DNA of 64,000 nt. Source: Vermamoeba vermiformis (lineage: Eukaryota; Tubulinea; Echinamoebida). A program made the translations under genes and the position numbers. How positions within the stretch are numbered: the first letter of the stretch is position 1; the number at the start of each line of letters is the position of its first letter. Location: assembly GCA_045837725.1 (NCBI GenBank), contig JBEWZL010000098.1, positions 62,001 through 126,000 of the forward strand, written 5' to 3'. Shown here one piece after another: positions 47,808 through 59,300 of this stretch. A model generated the notes under the pieces. It searched no databases. It was not told the DNA's origin and saw nothing but the letters and a program-made list of their open reading frames with translations.

Positions 47808-48438
47808 CTAGTTCTTTCGAGCTTCGTTAATCTTTTTGCGCGCAGTCTGAGCGTTACGCAGGAACTGTTTCTTTTCGTTCTCCATCTGCGTTAGTTCTGT
47901 TTGCCATTCGTCGTAGAGCTTGGTGGCAGTATCACCTTCTTTAGTCTCGATGAGGGTATTCAACGAGCGTTGCTTGAGCATGTCTTCGAACTTGTCCAAC
48001 GTCTCGAGCAGAGATTGGTAATCCTCTGCAGAAGATGCCGCCATTAGTACAGCTTATCTAACGCAAGTATTCAATATTGTGACTTACTTTTAGCCTCTTC
48101 AAAGGAGTACGGATCACTCAAGGCCGTCAAACTGCAGCAAAGATATTTTGTTAGATTGGATTCGAAACTAAACAACAACTAAAAAAAATAACAAATATTC
48201 TATTATTACGCAAATAGTATGGTTTGCATCAGTTTAAGTCTTCTACACGAATTTAAAATTCAGGCAGTTAAAAAGCAATATTGCATCACATGCAAAAAGT
48301 TTTGAGCGTCACCAAAGCGAGCAGTAGCCGTACGCATGTTGCAAATAATACTTACATATTATCGAAGAACCCATTGCCTTGTGCCTGCAACTCGCTCAAT
48401 CGCTGCAAAATCGGATCGAGTTGGTCTGCATTCGACAT
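47808..48438 (-). CDS. Small coiled-coil protein, unrecognised
   Basis: Exons 48356..48438, 48088..48131 and 47808..48025 join in phase to 114 residues. The sequence MSNADQLDPILQRLSELQAQ is followed by helical heptads (LETLDKFEDMLKQ, LYDEWQTELTQMENEKKQFL) and a basic end KKINEARKN. It has no membrane span or signal. Size and helix content would suit a small subunit of a larger complex (for example a Mediator-like or tethering subunit), but I cannot name one. The middle exon is only 44 nt. It lies 199 bp from the divergent TM9SF4-like gene. Confidence 0.6.
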
Positions 48439-48637
48439 CTCCCAATAAACGAAAGGATATCACAATGTACGGATTGCGAATTATTACCCTTCGTATGTGG
48501 AGGATGTCTCCATATCATTCAAATAATACAACGATTTTTCGCGCGTGCTGACGTCGCCCAAAAAAAATTTAGCCTGAATAATTTTGCGTATTTTTTTTAT
48601 TTATTTTTTGAGCCCTACACAACGACTCATTAACAAG
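48439..48637. promoter_or_regulatory. Putative bidirectional promoter, coiled-coil and TM9SF4-like genes
   Basis: 199 bp between divergent start codons. It contains a CGTCGCCCAAAAAAAATTTAG stretch and a poly-T tract close to the plus-strand start. No TATA box identified. Confidence 0.4.
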
Positions 48638-51600
48638 ATGGTCGAGTGCAAAGGAGTTTTGGTCTTTATAGGCCTTATCCTACTATTTACAGCGATTGTT
48701 TCAATTGTATCAATCTCAAAAGAAACAGTATTCGTGATCCCCGGATTTAACCCCAATGATTATGAGAAAGGAAGCGAAGTAGTGCTTAAAGTCAATAAGA
48801 TTACATCTAAACAACGTCAAATGCCCTTCAAGTACCACGACTTGCCTGTTTGCCTGCCCTCTGAAGCGCAAAAGGCCAAGCACCCAGTCGAATCTGAAAA
48901 CCTCGGAGAGATTTTAATGGGTGACCGTATAGAACCGTCTGCATTCGAGGTAAATATAGTAACATTATAGTAGTGAATGCATAAGGCTCTCGAAAAAAAG
49001 AATTAACGAATCAATCCAACTTTTCAAGAACAAACGACTAGCCAATTTCCGTGCTTAATTTATTTAAAAATTATTAAACCAATAATTGGTAATTATTACT
49101 CACTTCATTGAAATGATTTAAATATTTTTTCACCAATATCGAAATTTTTCCGTTATACATCTGTCGTCACACTTTGCAGTTTGATTAAGTCTATTTTATT
49201 AATGTATAATATTTAGCTAAAATTTGGCATAAATGAAGAATGCAAGGTTTTGTGCCCAAAGGAAGTGACTCCCGAACAAGTCGAAGTTTTGCGCCAGCGC
49301 GTGTCTGAAGAATCTCGCGTACAATGGTGCGTTATTGATATCTATATATACCACAATGTGATAATAATTTCGTATATATTTTTTAAAGTTATACCACGAC
49401 GTTTCTCCAAATCCCGAAATTTTGAACCTTTACATCCAAACTTTGACGCGTTAAAAATTCTTTTTTAATTTTATATTATCCAAATATTTAATTAGTCGAA
49501 CAATTCGCCTAATATTAATTTTTCTGCCTGCCGTGGACGCATCTAACAATTGGATCAATTTTTTAGGTTCATTGATGATTTGCCTGCTGCTCAGCGCGTC
49601 ACTAAGCAAAAGGGTGATAATGAATACATTGCTTATGAAATTGGCTTCCCTCTTGGCAAGGTAAAGAACTCATTACAAATGAATTTTTTTTTTGTAAGCT
49701 CCAGCATTCTAACGCGTACTATTTATAGTCTGAAAAGGGAGCTGATGGCAAAGAAATCACTAACGTGTTGCGCAATCACGTTCATTTGAAGATCAGCTAC
49801 ACTTCTAGCGGTGAAAAGACGAGCCGCATCGTTTTCTTCGAAGTTATCGCTGAAAGGTACGCAAGACTTTCATTGCTTATAGAATTATTAAAATACAAAG
49901 AAATGCTTATATTGTACTTAACGAGTCTTATCTAATCTCAATCTTCGTGCAGCGTTGATTACCAGAATGAGGCAGATATTGGCAAGCTTGAACAAGCTTG
50001 CAAGGCCCGTGGAAATTCCAAGCAGCCTCTTTCATTGTTGTCTTCGGGTATTAAGACTATTGGCTACACTTACACCGTCGAGTGGCTCGTAAGTATAATA
50101 TATAACTCGCGAGACTTTTCCTGGTACTTTTTTCGGTCAAATTTCTTGGCAGGAATTTTAGCTTTTTATCTATAAATCTTATTGTTAGTATGATATTAAT
50201 ACGATGCATTTTTAGAAAGTGGATACTCCTTGGGCCAACCGTTGGGACAGATACTTGAGCGTCAAGGAAGACGGACAAATTCACTGGTTCTCAATCGTCA
50301 ACTCGCTCATGATTGTCTTGTTCTTGTCCGGCATGGTCGCTATGATTATGATGCGCACTTTGCACGCTGATTTCAGGTACGTTAAGTGACGCTATGAAAC
50401 AGCTTTGTCAATCCCTTGAACAAGTTGCCGTGTTTAGTTCTTTGCAAGTATTTATTGAATCGGCATTGACTTTATGTTCTATTTTTAGACGCTACAACAG
50501 CGATGATCCCGAAGAGGCCGATGAGACTGGCTGGAAACTCGTGCACGGTGATGTGTTCAGACCTCCCGCTCATCCTATGATCTTCTCTGTTCTCGTTGGT
50601 TCAGGCATTCAAATGCTCGGCATGGTCATGGTTACTTTGAGTACGTACCTATTTTCCTTTTATGGCAATACTGTCTTAAATGGAGGCCTTGCAATCACGT
50701 GGTACTAACTTTTTCTACCAGTCTTCGCCGTACTCGGATTTTTGTCCCCCGCCAACCGCGGTGGTTTGATGAGTGCTGGTTTGGTCCTCTACGTGTGGAT
50801 GGGGTACGTAATACAGTTCACTGGTAATTACCATAAATGGAAACTAATAAGTGTCGTCTTTAGTGCTTTGGCTGGTTACTTCTCAACTCGCACTTACAAA
50901 ATGTTCAAGGGTCAAAACTGGAAGAAGAACACTTTGGCTGTAAGTTATATTGTCCTATTATAGTAATATCACGTGCCTAATAGCTATTTTAATTCATAGA
51001 CTGCCTTCGGTTTCTCCGGCACTATTTTCGGTATTTTCTTCGTGTTGAACTTCTTCGTGCTCGGAGCCAAGTCCTCTGCTGCCATTCCTGTCGGTACTTT
51101 CTTCGCCTTGTTGGCCTTGTGGACTGGTATCTCGTTGCCTTTGACCTTCTTAGGCAGCTACTTCGCTTGGAGAAAGAACGTAAGTACATCCGGATCGACA
51201 ACGCGTTTTTCGATTCTTTGAATAACCGCTTTCAATAGCCTCCAGAGCAACCTGTTCGCACTAACCAAATTCCTCGTGAGATTCCTGACCAAGTAAGTGC
51301 TTGTTCGCAAGATCTGAAGTATTTTCATGAACGGAGTCTGATCTTTATTTGTAGGTTTGGTACATGAACCCCTTCTTCTCAATCATGATGGGAGGTATCT
51401 TGCCATTCGGTGCCGTGTTCATTGAATTGTTCTTCATCTTGTCCTCGGTCTGGTCGCACCAATTCTATTATTTGTTCAGCTTCTTGTTCTTGGTCTTTTT
51501 GATTCTCATCATTACTTGCGCCGAGATCAGCATTGTCATGTGCTACTTCCAGCTGTGTAGTGAAGTAAGTTTTCTTAACAAGAACGTCAATACGCGATTT

Positions 51601-51912
51601 CTAGTAGCGTTTGCTCGTGCGCGATCGAGTTGATCCGGATGTACTGAAAACTAACGTAATTATTTTTTAATATAGGATTATAACTGGTGGTGGAGATCAT
51701 ACTTGACTAGCGGTGCTTCAGCCGTGTACATGTTCTGCTACTCGATCTTCTACTTCACTTACTTGGACATCACCTCGTTCACATCTGTCGTGTGGTACTT
51801 TGGTTACTCGTTAGTGATGTCTATTATCTTCTTTGTTATGACTGGTGCTATTGGCTACACTAGCAGCTACTTCTTTGTGCGCAAGATCTACAGCAACATC
51901 AAGTTCGATTAA
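48638..51912 (+). CDS. TM9SF2/4-like nonaspanin (Phg1 family)
   Basis: Thirteen exons join in phase to 643 residues, full family length: 48638..48949, 49217..49326, 49567..49660, 49729..49856, 49953..50088, 50216..50376, 50489..50640, 50722..50803, 50864..50939, 51000..51179, 51239..51292, 51355..51564, 51676..51912. After an N-terminal signal or anchor, the luminal domain has [11 protein letters not shown] and the [13 protein letters not shown] motif. The membrane part has [33 protein letters not shown] and [20 protein letters not shown]. It ends KIYSNIKFD, whose KFD fits the KXD/E COPI-binding Golgi-retention signal of nonaspanins. In Dictyostelium Phg1A stabilises SibA and is needed for adhesion, so co-occurrence with Sib-like genes is of interest. 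Confidence 0.93.
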
Positions 51913-52310
51913 AATGTAAGAAGACAACTCGATCCTGGTGTTGTAACCAGATTTTTTTGTGCGAAACTTTATATTTTGATTTTCTATAATAAATGATCAT
52001 TTGTATAACCTTTTTTGGGTTTACGTTAAACCGTTTCTTGTCCGATCGTACGATCGTCTGCTTTTCGCAATCCTTACGTTTAGTACTTGCACCCTGAGAC
52101 GTAGGTAATCGGCTTTCGATAACTATTCGTTGACGTTCTGAGACGGAATACCTACGTCGCGTCAATCTTGTCAGAAAAAATTTGGAAGTTGTGCCGTGTC
52201 CCGTACTCTGTGCCATCTGCGCCAAAAAAACTTTTTTTAGTTGACGATAACGGTTATTGTTTTTAAAATATCTTTGGAACCAACACATCATATTAGTTTA
52301 ATAGTCAGCC
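51913..52310. other. Spacer between TM9SF4-like gene and unknown gene
   Basis: About 400 bp with the 3' UTR of the nonaspanin (AATAAATG near 51989) and the promoter of the next gene. A GCGCCAAAAAAACTTTTTTTAG stretch lies about 90 bp before the next ATG. No coding or RNA signal. Confidence 0.45.
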
Positions 52311-53919
52311 ATGGAGAAGGGTCACGACAGTCAGTTTGTAGTGCTTGCGAAGGGCAACTGGACAATGAAAACAAGCTACGGTCATACTTTTAGAAATAAT
52401 GATATTAAGGGTACCGTTGATATTCAATTTGCTAAATTGTCTGGTCAATCGTTGGTAAGTAAGGAAACTTTTTTCAAAATAAATTTGTTTTTTTTTGATT
52501 ATTAAATAATCGACTCTAAATCATGATAAACGATTAGACAGATTATTGTGACTTACAAATATCATGACGATGATTTATTTTCTAATTGTTGGTGCATTTT
52601 TGAACTAAAGACCTTTTCAGGTTTCTATCGATAAATTGAAGCTGGATATATTCCCTGGCGTACCCGCTACATCAGCTCAATCGATTACCGTTCCTGATTT
52701 CCTTGGTGCAGGTATGATTATGACTTTGAAAACTGAGAACTGGATCTAATCCACTTCGCTAGTGACCGGCAACCGATTCTGTTTCGTTTATTCACCCGAA
52801 AAGACTCGCCGTCTCTTCGTTTTATATGAAATCGATGAAGCGAACAAGAAAGTCAGTGCCAAGACTCAATTTGTGATCGACGAGAAAGTCGCGCCCACTG
52901 CAATCATTGCGATCAAAGACAAAGTGTTCTTGGTGAGTCCTAGTCCTTATCATTAGTGATATCAGCACTACTCGGCAGTCACATTGATGTTAATCATATT
53001 GTTCAGGGCTTCCCAGGCCAAGTAGGCTATGTGGATCTGACTCAATCATCACTCTCGCTCAACTTGTTCCATAACTGGCACGAACAATCTTGGGGCAGTA
53101 ATACCCTAAAGACAAGTACACCATTCAATTTCAACAATTGACTCGCTAACTAATCATGTCTAGTTGATGCCTTTGCATTCGACTCAGCGTCATCTGACAG
53201 CGAGTTAATCGCTATTGACGACGTTGTCTGGCCCAAGTACGCGTTCACTTACAAGATCTCGAGCGCTGAGCCAAAGGTACGCTTAATAATCACGTGCTGT
53301 TTTTCGTTCATGAAAATTGACCTCTGGTTCACAGAATGTTGGCAAATTTGACCTGCCAACTGGAGCCAACGAGCATTATAAGAACGCTATCAAGCAGGAC
53401 AAAAGGATGGTTTTGACTGCCAAGTACGGTCATCGCGGTGGACAAGGCAACAGGATTGTTATTCTTGATGGCACTAAGCCATTGTGGAGCATTTCAGAAC
53501 ACGCGCCTTGGAGCCACCAAGAAGACGAACCTACTGATTTGTTTGTTGGTGAAAAGTTCACAGAGCACTCGTCTGTCGGTCTGTTGAACGGCAACGTGGT
53601 CTTAGTGACTGCTGGCGTAAGAGGTGTGATTGCTATTCCGATCGATCAGATCAAGCGCGAGAAGAAGATGATGTACGGACACAATTACGACGTGGACATG
53701 CCGCATGGCGTGAAGAACTTGCACGTGGGCACATCAGCAGCTGAAGTCGTGACGGTCAAACAAAAGTCAACGGCGTTCATTCTCGGTACAACAAGCGAGG
53801 GCGAAAAGAACAGCAGTGTGTTGAGTCAAGTCAAATGGAACGATAAGACAAATGATTTGGAAGTCATTTTGAGTCACAATATTGAAGGTGCTTATGAGCG
53901 CTTGTTCATGGAGGTCTGA
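52311..53919 (+). CDS. Unrecognised soluble protein, possibly beta-propeller-like
   Basis: Exons 52311..52454, 52621..52711, 52763..52932, 53007..53097, 53164..53276 and 53335..53919 join in phase to 397 residues. I do not recognise a family. There is no signal peptide or membrane span. The chain is rich in beta-type segments: RFCFVYSPEKTRRLFVLYEI, APTAIIAIKDKVFL, GNRIVILDGTKPLWSI and VGLLNGNVVLVTAGVRGVIA. Their spacing resembles blades of a beta-propeller or similar repeat fold. The N-terminus FVVLAKGNWTMKTSYGHTFR is a short conserved-looking strand pair. A TGACACGTGACA near-palindrome lies just after the stop codon. Confidence 0.6.
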
Positions 53920-53922
53920 GAA

Positions 53923-53934
53923 TGACACGTGACA
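53923..53934. promoter_or_regulatory. TGACACGTGACA near-palindrome after a stop codon
   Basis: One base away from the TGACACGTGTCA word found at 10522, 35099 and 43994. It lies 4 bp past the stop of the unknown gene. It also sits about 250 bp before the F-box-like gene, so a promoter role there is possible. Confidence 0.25.
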
Positions 53935-54182
53935 CTTGAAAGTTTCCAAGGACTTACGCTCTTCTAGACATCGAGGGTAGTGTAGTTAAGCCAATAAACA
54001 TTGTAAATGATCATAATAGGGCTTGCTATATAGTGCTTTTTGGGTGCTACATCGAAACGCAAAGATTGGCGTCATTTCACGCGAAAATCTTAGGAAGCGC
54101 ACCACGTAACTTACAAGTTACATAATTGCTTATTTTATTGATGTATATAACGCATTGAAAGTGTATGAAGAGCTAGCAAGTC

Positions 54183-55905
54183 ATGGAGGGACAATTGTTA
54201 CGAGGTAAGTAAAAGATCTATTTAACTTGTGCTTGATCCGCTCAAATAAATAATTACATAATCAATAATCAATATTAAATTAAAAGTACTATTTATATCG
54301 CTAATTAGTTCTTATGTCGGTTGTAGATCAAAATGGCTGGTTTCCTGCGGATTTGATGATCCACATTGCCAATTACGTGTGCGTGCGTACCGTTACAGCA
54401 ATGCTGTTAACAAGCAAATATTGGAACAAAATAATCAATCCTCTTGTGGAGCATCCAGCTGTAACAATCGTGTGTGGGCCGGACGAGAGTTTATTAACAA
54501 GGACTATGTATCATTTTCGCCGAGGACAAGGTAATATTCATCATTGACAATATTGTGCGAGTTAAAATCAACGCCAAATTAATTTTGAGCTGGATGTAGG
54601 ATATTACCTTTGGTCAAAAGACAAAGAAGACGGAGTTTATCCAAGAGAACGACGACAAGATAGCGAAGCTTTTATAGGCTATTTCAAGTCGCTAATAGAA
54701 ATGAGGAAATTTTTCGGAGACTTAAGAAACGCCGTAACAGAACCAAATCCAGACATCGCAGTAACAGAAGATAATCAGTTAACATACGATTATTGTGTTA
54801 TTATTGGCAATAGCGTTGAACACATGCAGTATTATGATTTGAAAGTACCTTTTGAAGCAGGTCCACTTGCAATTCTTACGGCAACAAAGCGTACCAAAAT
54901 AATAGAGAATTTATTGAGAGAATCAGGATTTATTAATGTGAGTCATTTCCATTCATCATATGAAGAGCATATGTCTATACAAATAAGGCACAAAATGAAG
55001 AAGTACAACCAAGGTCTCGAAATGACTATTTTAGCGGATGGAGATGTGATTTGTGGCATCAACGGCAAGGTGTTTCGCAGCTACCGCGTTAGAACATCTA
55101 AAAAATTATTTGAGAAATTAGTGGATATCGTTAAGTACAGCAAACACAAGCGCAAAATGGAAGATAAAGATGACGCATCTGATCAGCAAACAATTTATTC
55201 GTTTATTTTGAAGTATAAACCACCATTGAATGGCAGCGATATAATAGATAAGGATAACTCTGATGACAGCGATGAGGACAAAAAACCCTCGCTAGGTAAG
55301 CCAGATCCGGATCAGAATAGTTTTCATGAAAAACAAACATATTAGTTTAAATGACCCAATAGCATTAGAATAATAACGATTCGTCTATAATAGGCATATA
55401 AAGATACTAATCGATTATTGAATTGTTATTTAATCAATACTAACTGTTTTTTGTTTTAAGCAGGGTACTACATCCAACATAAGGTTCGACGAAACTTAAA
55501 TACAAATAGATCTGCTATTGAAACAAATGGATACAAGACTGGAGCACTAGAAAAAATCGTTAAATTACTGGAAGACGCGTTATTTAATCCGAAATTAAAA
55601 GGACCAACGCTGATCAAAGAAAAACGCGTCATTTTGCCACCACAATCAAAAGGGTAAGTAATTAAATCTAAGATATTGTATCGCATATATCGCTAATACC
55701 CATATTTCCGGCTAGGAACGCGTTATTCGACTCCGTTAGGTTCGATCCGAAATTGCGATCTGTTGGAATTTCAAATATTTTTGCAATCGAAATGAAGATT
55801 GAAGAGTATAAGCTAAATCGAACGGATAAGTATATTATGGCAGTTCCTGGTAGCACTTCATTAGCGGATTTGAAAGCAACACTTGAAATTTTTCTGCCGC
55901 GTTGA
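54183..55905 (+). CDS. F-box-like protein with acidic linker
   Basis: Exons 54183..54204, 54309..54530, 54600..55295, 55464..55653 and 55716..55905 join in phase to 439 residues. The second exon (NGWFPADLMIHIANYVCVRT, then MLLTSKYWNKIINP) is F-box-like. The rest is unrecognised, with an Asp/Ser/Lys-rich stretch (DKDNSDDSDEDKK) in the middle. GYYLWSKDKEDGVY and GYYIQHKVRRNLN open two similar exons and may mark a repeated unit. The frame ends at TGA 55903, but a coding-looking stretch continues in another frame to 56110 (see findings), so the C-terminus may be truncated. Possible SCF receptor, by F-box only. Confidence 0.6.
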
Positions 55906-56110
55906 AGATGTGCTGCTCGTGTCAGATCAAGAAAAGAAAATTAAAGATATCAAGCATGCGCTTAATAGCCGATATAGAATAACGTCAGTGAAGATATATA
56001 CGTATAGTCCAATGCCTATAGTTGAGATTCCAAAGGCAGTTTTGGATCTAATCGCAGATCAAGCGTTAAAAGTATTTCCGTTGCTGAATAGCACCGAAAA
56101 TGCTGAATAA
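55883..56110 (+). pseudogene. Out-of-frame coding-like continuation of the F-box-like gene
   Basis: This 75-codon stretch overlaps the end of the previous gene in a different frame. It reads KFFCRVEDVLLVSDQEKKIK and continues to a natural stop at 56108. Composition and helix/strand pattern look like protein, and no GT-AG intron of plausible size links it. It could be the old C-terminus cut off by a small indel near a T-run at 55888-55894, or the assembly may carry an error there. Confidence 0.4.
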
Positions 56111-56340
56111 AAGAATAATTGGTCGTATTTATCCAATTTTGACCAAGTTTGACCAATCTCCGATGGTTAATCAGGATCGGATTTTAGAATTTACTGGATC
56201 TGTTAACCGGCGTTCCTGCTCATTAAATTTGTTCTTTTATGATAAAATTGTATAAAATTTTGTAGCTAGGTTGACAATACGCAAGTCCTCTGCAAAGATT
56301 TACAACTAGTGCATTTATGTCGCAGATACGTTTATTGAAT

Positions 56341-59300
56341 TTAAAACTTCTTGAACATAGCCTCCTTGGTGTAACGAGCATTATCACCGAAGTTATTCAA
56401 GTTCGGCAACACGCTTTGCATCTGATCTTCTGGAACGCCAAACCATTCCGAGATGCCTTGCCACAAGCCTTCAAACGGTGTTGTAGGCACGACACGACCA
56501 CGGGAGAGAATGAATTCACCATCATCGCTCAGCACATCTGGATACTTGCCGAGGATTTGGCCTCCCTTGACACTACCGCCAGCAACCCAGTAATTGCCAC
56601 CCCAAGCGTGATCTGTGCCTCGACCGTTGCTGGTCAAAGTACGAGCAAAATCAGAGACAGAGATGACCACAACGTCATCCCACTTGCCTTGCGCCTTCAA
56701 CTCCGTGGCAAGTGTGCCGAGAGCGGTGTCGATAGGGGACAGCAGAGGCTTCAAGTCGAATGTGGCGTGAGTGTCAAAGCCTGAAGTCCACGTGTAGAAC
56801 ATGGCACGCTCAACGCCGTTGTCAGGCAAAAGCTTGATCAGCTTGGCAACTTGTTGCATTTGCAAGTCCATAAAGCTCGTGCCGAAAGTGGTCTGCAGCG
56901 TTGTGTTGCTGAGCAGAGCACCAAGAGCTTCAGTCTTATTCAATGCATAGTGCATACCATCAGCATACGTGTCGCTGAATACGGACTCGGTGGTGTACTG
57001 AGTGATTTCTTGGAGAGCGTGGCCGATCTTGTTCAAGCCACGGATACGAATAAAACCAGCAGTCGGTGAAACGTAGTCAGCGGCGATTGGACCTTGTACC
57101 ATCTTGACAAGGCCACCGAGACTGAACATACCAGATGCGTAAGGTGGATTGTTTTGCAAGAGAGCTGCGGTCATGCGACCCAAGACACCGTTGGCAGACG
57201 ACAGTTGTGCGTAGACATTTTGCACGTTGCGTTGCATGATGTTGTGTGCGAACAACGAAGGAGGCAAACGAGCACTGTTCATTTGAGACTTGTTAGCCAA
57301 AGGCTCCACTAATGCACCCACATTCGCTGCAAAGAGCGCGTCACCATCGTTGTAGAGTTGTTGAAGCATTGGCATGGCATAGTGCACGCCAAAGGTGTTG
57401 CAAGGCTGAGTGCCAGCAGGGACGTTAATGGGCAACAGATTCGTTTTGTTCAAAGCCGCGTCAGTGCGCACATTGACGTACTCGGCGTACATGTCCTTAT
57501 TGGGACAGTTGGAGTGAGGCACGAGGACGCTGAAGCTATCACAGCCTCCCATCTCGTTAACAACAATAATGGCTCTGAATCGACGACCTTGCGATGGCAC
57601 GATCTTGCTTGATGTTCGCAGATCAGTAGTAACGTTGTTGAAGTTCGTGGCTTGGTATTCAGCGCTGATAGCGAAAAGCTTCAGTAAGTGACGCAAAGAC
57701 TGGGGTGCCATTGAACTGTTGGTGAGCATGTTGTTGTACTCGGAGATGAACAGATCGCGAGTTTGTGAGTTCAAACGACCACCAAGGAGCAGCATGTTGA
57801 GCTCGTCAACAATATCTTCGGTCACACCGCTATCAGGAGGTGCGTAAGCGAGAACACCATCAGCAGTGGGGTGAGGTCCTGAGGCAACGCAAGTACGAGG
57901 GCCCCAGTTCTGAGGCATGCCTAGACCGCCGTCACAGGAAGTGAGACCGTTGTCGACCAACGAAGTAACACCGTTCAAGAATCCAACCAAGTTAGGTGTA
58001 GTAGCCAGTTGGGTCTGAGGGGAGACAATGCCAGCATTACCAATAATGCCATCGGGTCTGTACTCGGGAAGATAGAAGCCAAACACAGTGGGTGCAGTGA
58101 ACGGTTGCACACCAAACACTTGATCTGTGTTCCAAAAGGCAACTTCACGACCTTTAGCCGACGTGTACTCGAGACTTCTCATGAATTGATAGAGCTTCAC
58201 CAAGGGGTCCTTCAACATGCCGTATGTACGATCGACTTCCACGATGGGTGAGCGGGCCTCTTGGTCAACCAAGATCGCGTACACGGCTGCTCCCAAGTCA
58301 CCGTACTTGCCAGAGAAGTTGATGTCGTTGTAAGTACCAGTGCGGAATGCATTGACCACGCTCTTCATGTAACGAGGGGAAGGATTAGATGTGACCATTT
58401 GTTGAATGAGACGGTAAGTGACAAAGACCGCAGTGTTGTCGTGCTCGAACAAATGCTCCAACAAGGCATCAACTTCGTTTTCAGCTCTGCGGATCCACAA
58501 GTTATCCGAATTCCACGGTTGACCCGCATCGCTAAGCTCACCAATGAGAGGTGAGAAATTGGGAGGGTTGCGGAAAGAGAAGGAATTGCTGACGCTGACT
58601 GTGGAGACCTTGTTCATCAAGTATCGAACTCGGCCACCAAGACGGAAAGCGGGCAACTGGAAGATCGTTCGCTCGCCCAAGCCACCGTTGTCGTCCTTAT
58701 GAAGCCAAACAACAACGTTGTTCAAGCGAGTGCATTCAGAGCTGCTGCAAGTGGTGTACGCACCATCATCGTAGACAGAGGGCTGTACTGAACCAATGAA
58801 GGCCTTTTGGGCAATTGCGTTGACGGCATCATTAGCATCGATGCTGTTCAGATCGGAAAGCTGTCCAAAGATGGTAGAGGTAGTAACCGTGATGTTGCAC
58901 GTGCAAGAGCCAGCACCATCAGGAGTAGCTTGGAACGTGCATCCTTGAGGACAACTACTAGTACCAGCGACAGTAGGGAAAGCACCGTTGTCCCAACGTA
59001 CGCGGAAGATGTTGTTTGAGCTAGGATTGAGGATGTTGTAGACCCTGGTACTCGGATCAATAATGCCGATTTGGCCTGTTTGGTAGACTTGGATTTGCAC
59101 GGAGCAGGATGTGTTGGTCCAAGCGTAAACATCGGCAGCGCAAGTATTTAACCAGTTAGTGGCTGTGCCGACCTTGAGAGGAGCCGTGCACATGCCAAGA
59201 CCGAGATTAGCACAACGCTGTTGATTGGTCGCGTAGTCGGTCACTTCGTTAGCGAACAAACACTCTGATTGGGCCTTTGCTACGACAATGCCAGTCGTGG

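Noticed and set aside
56130-56162. Repeated TTTGACCAA words after the F-box-like gene
   Set aside because: Only two short copies in a 3' spacer; no evidence of a larger repeat or binding-site array.
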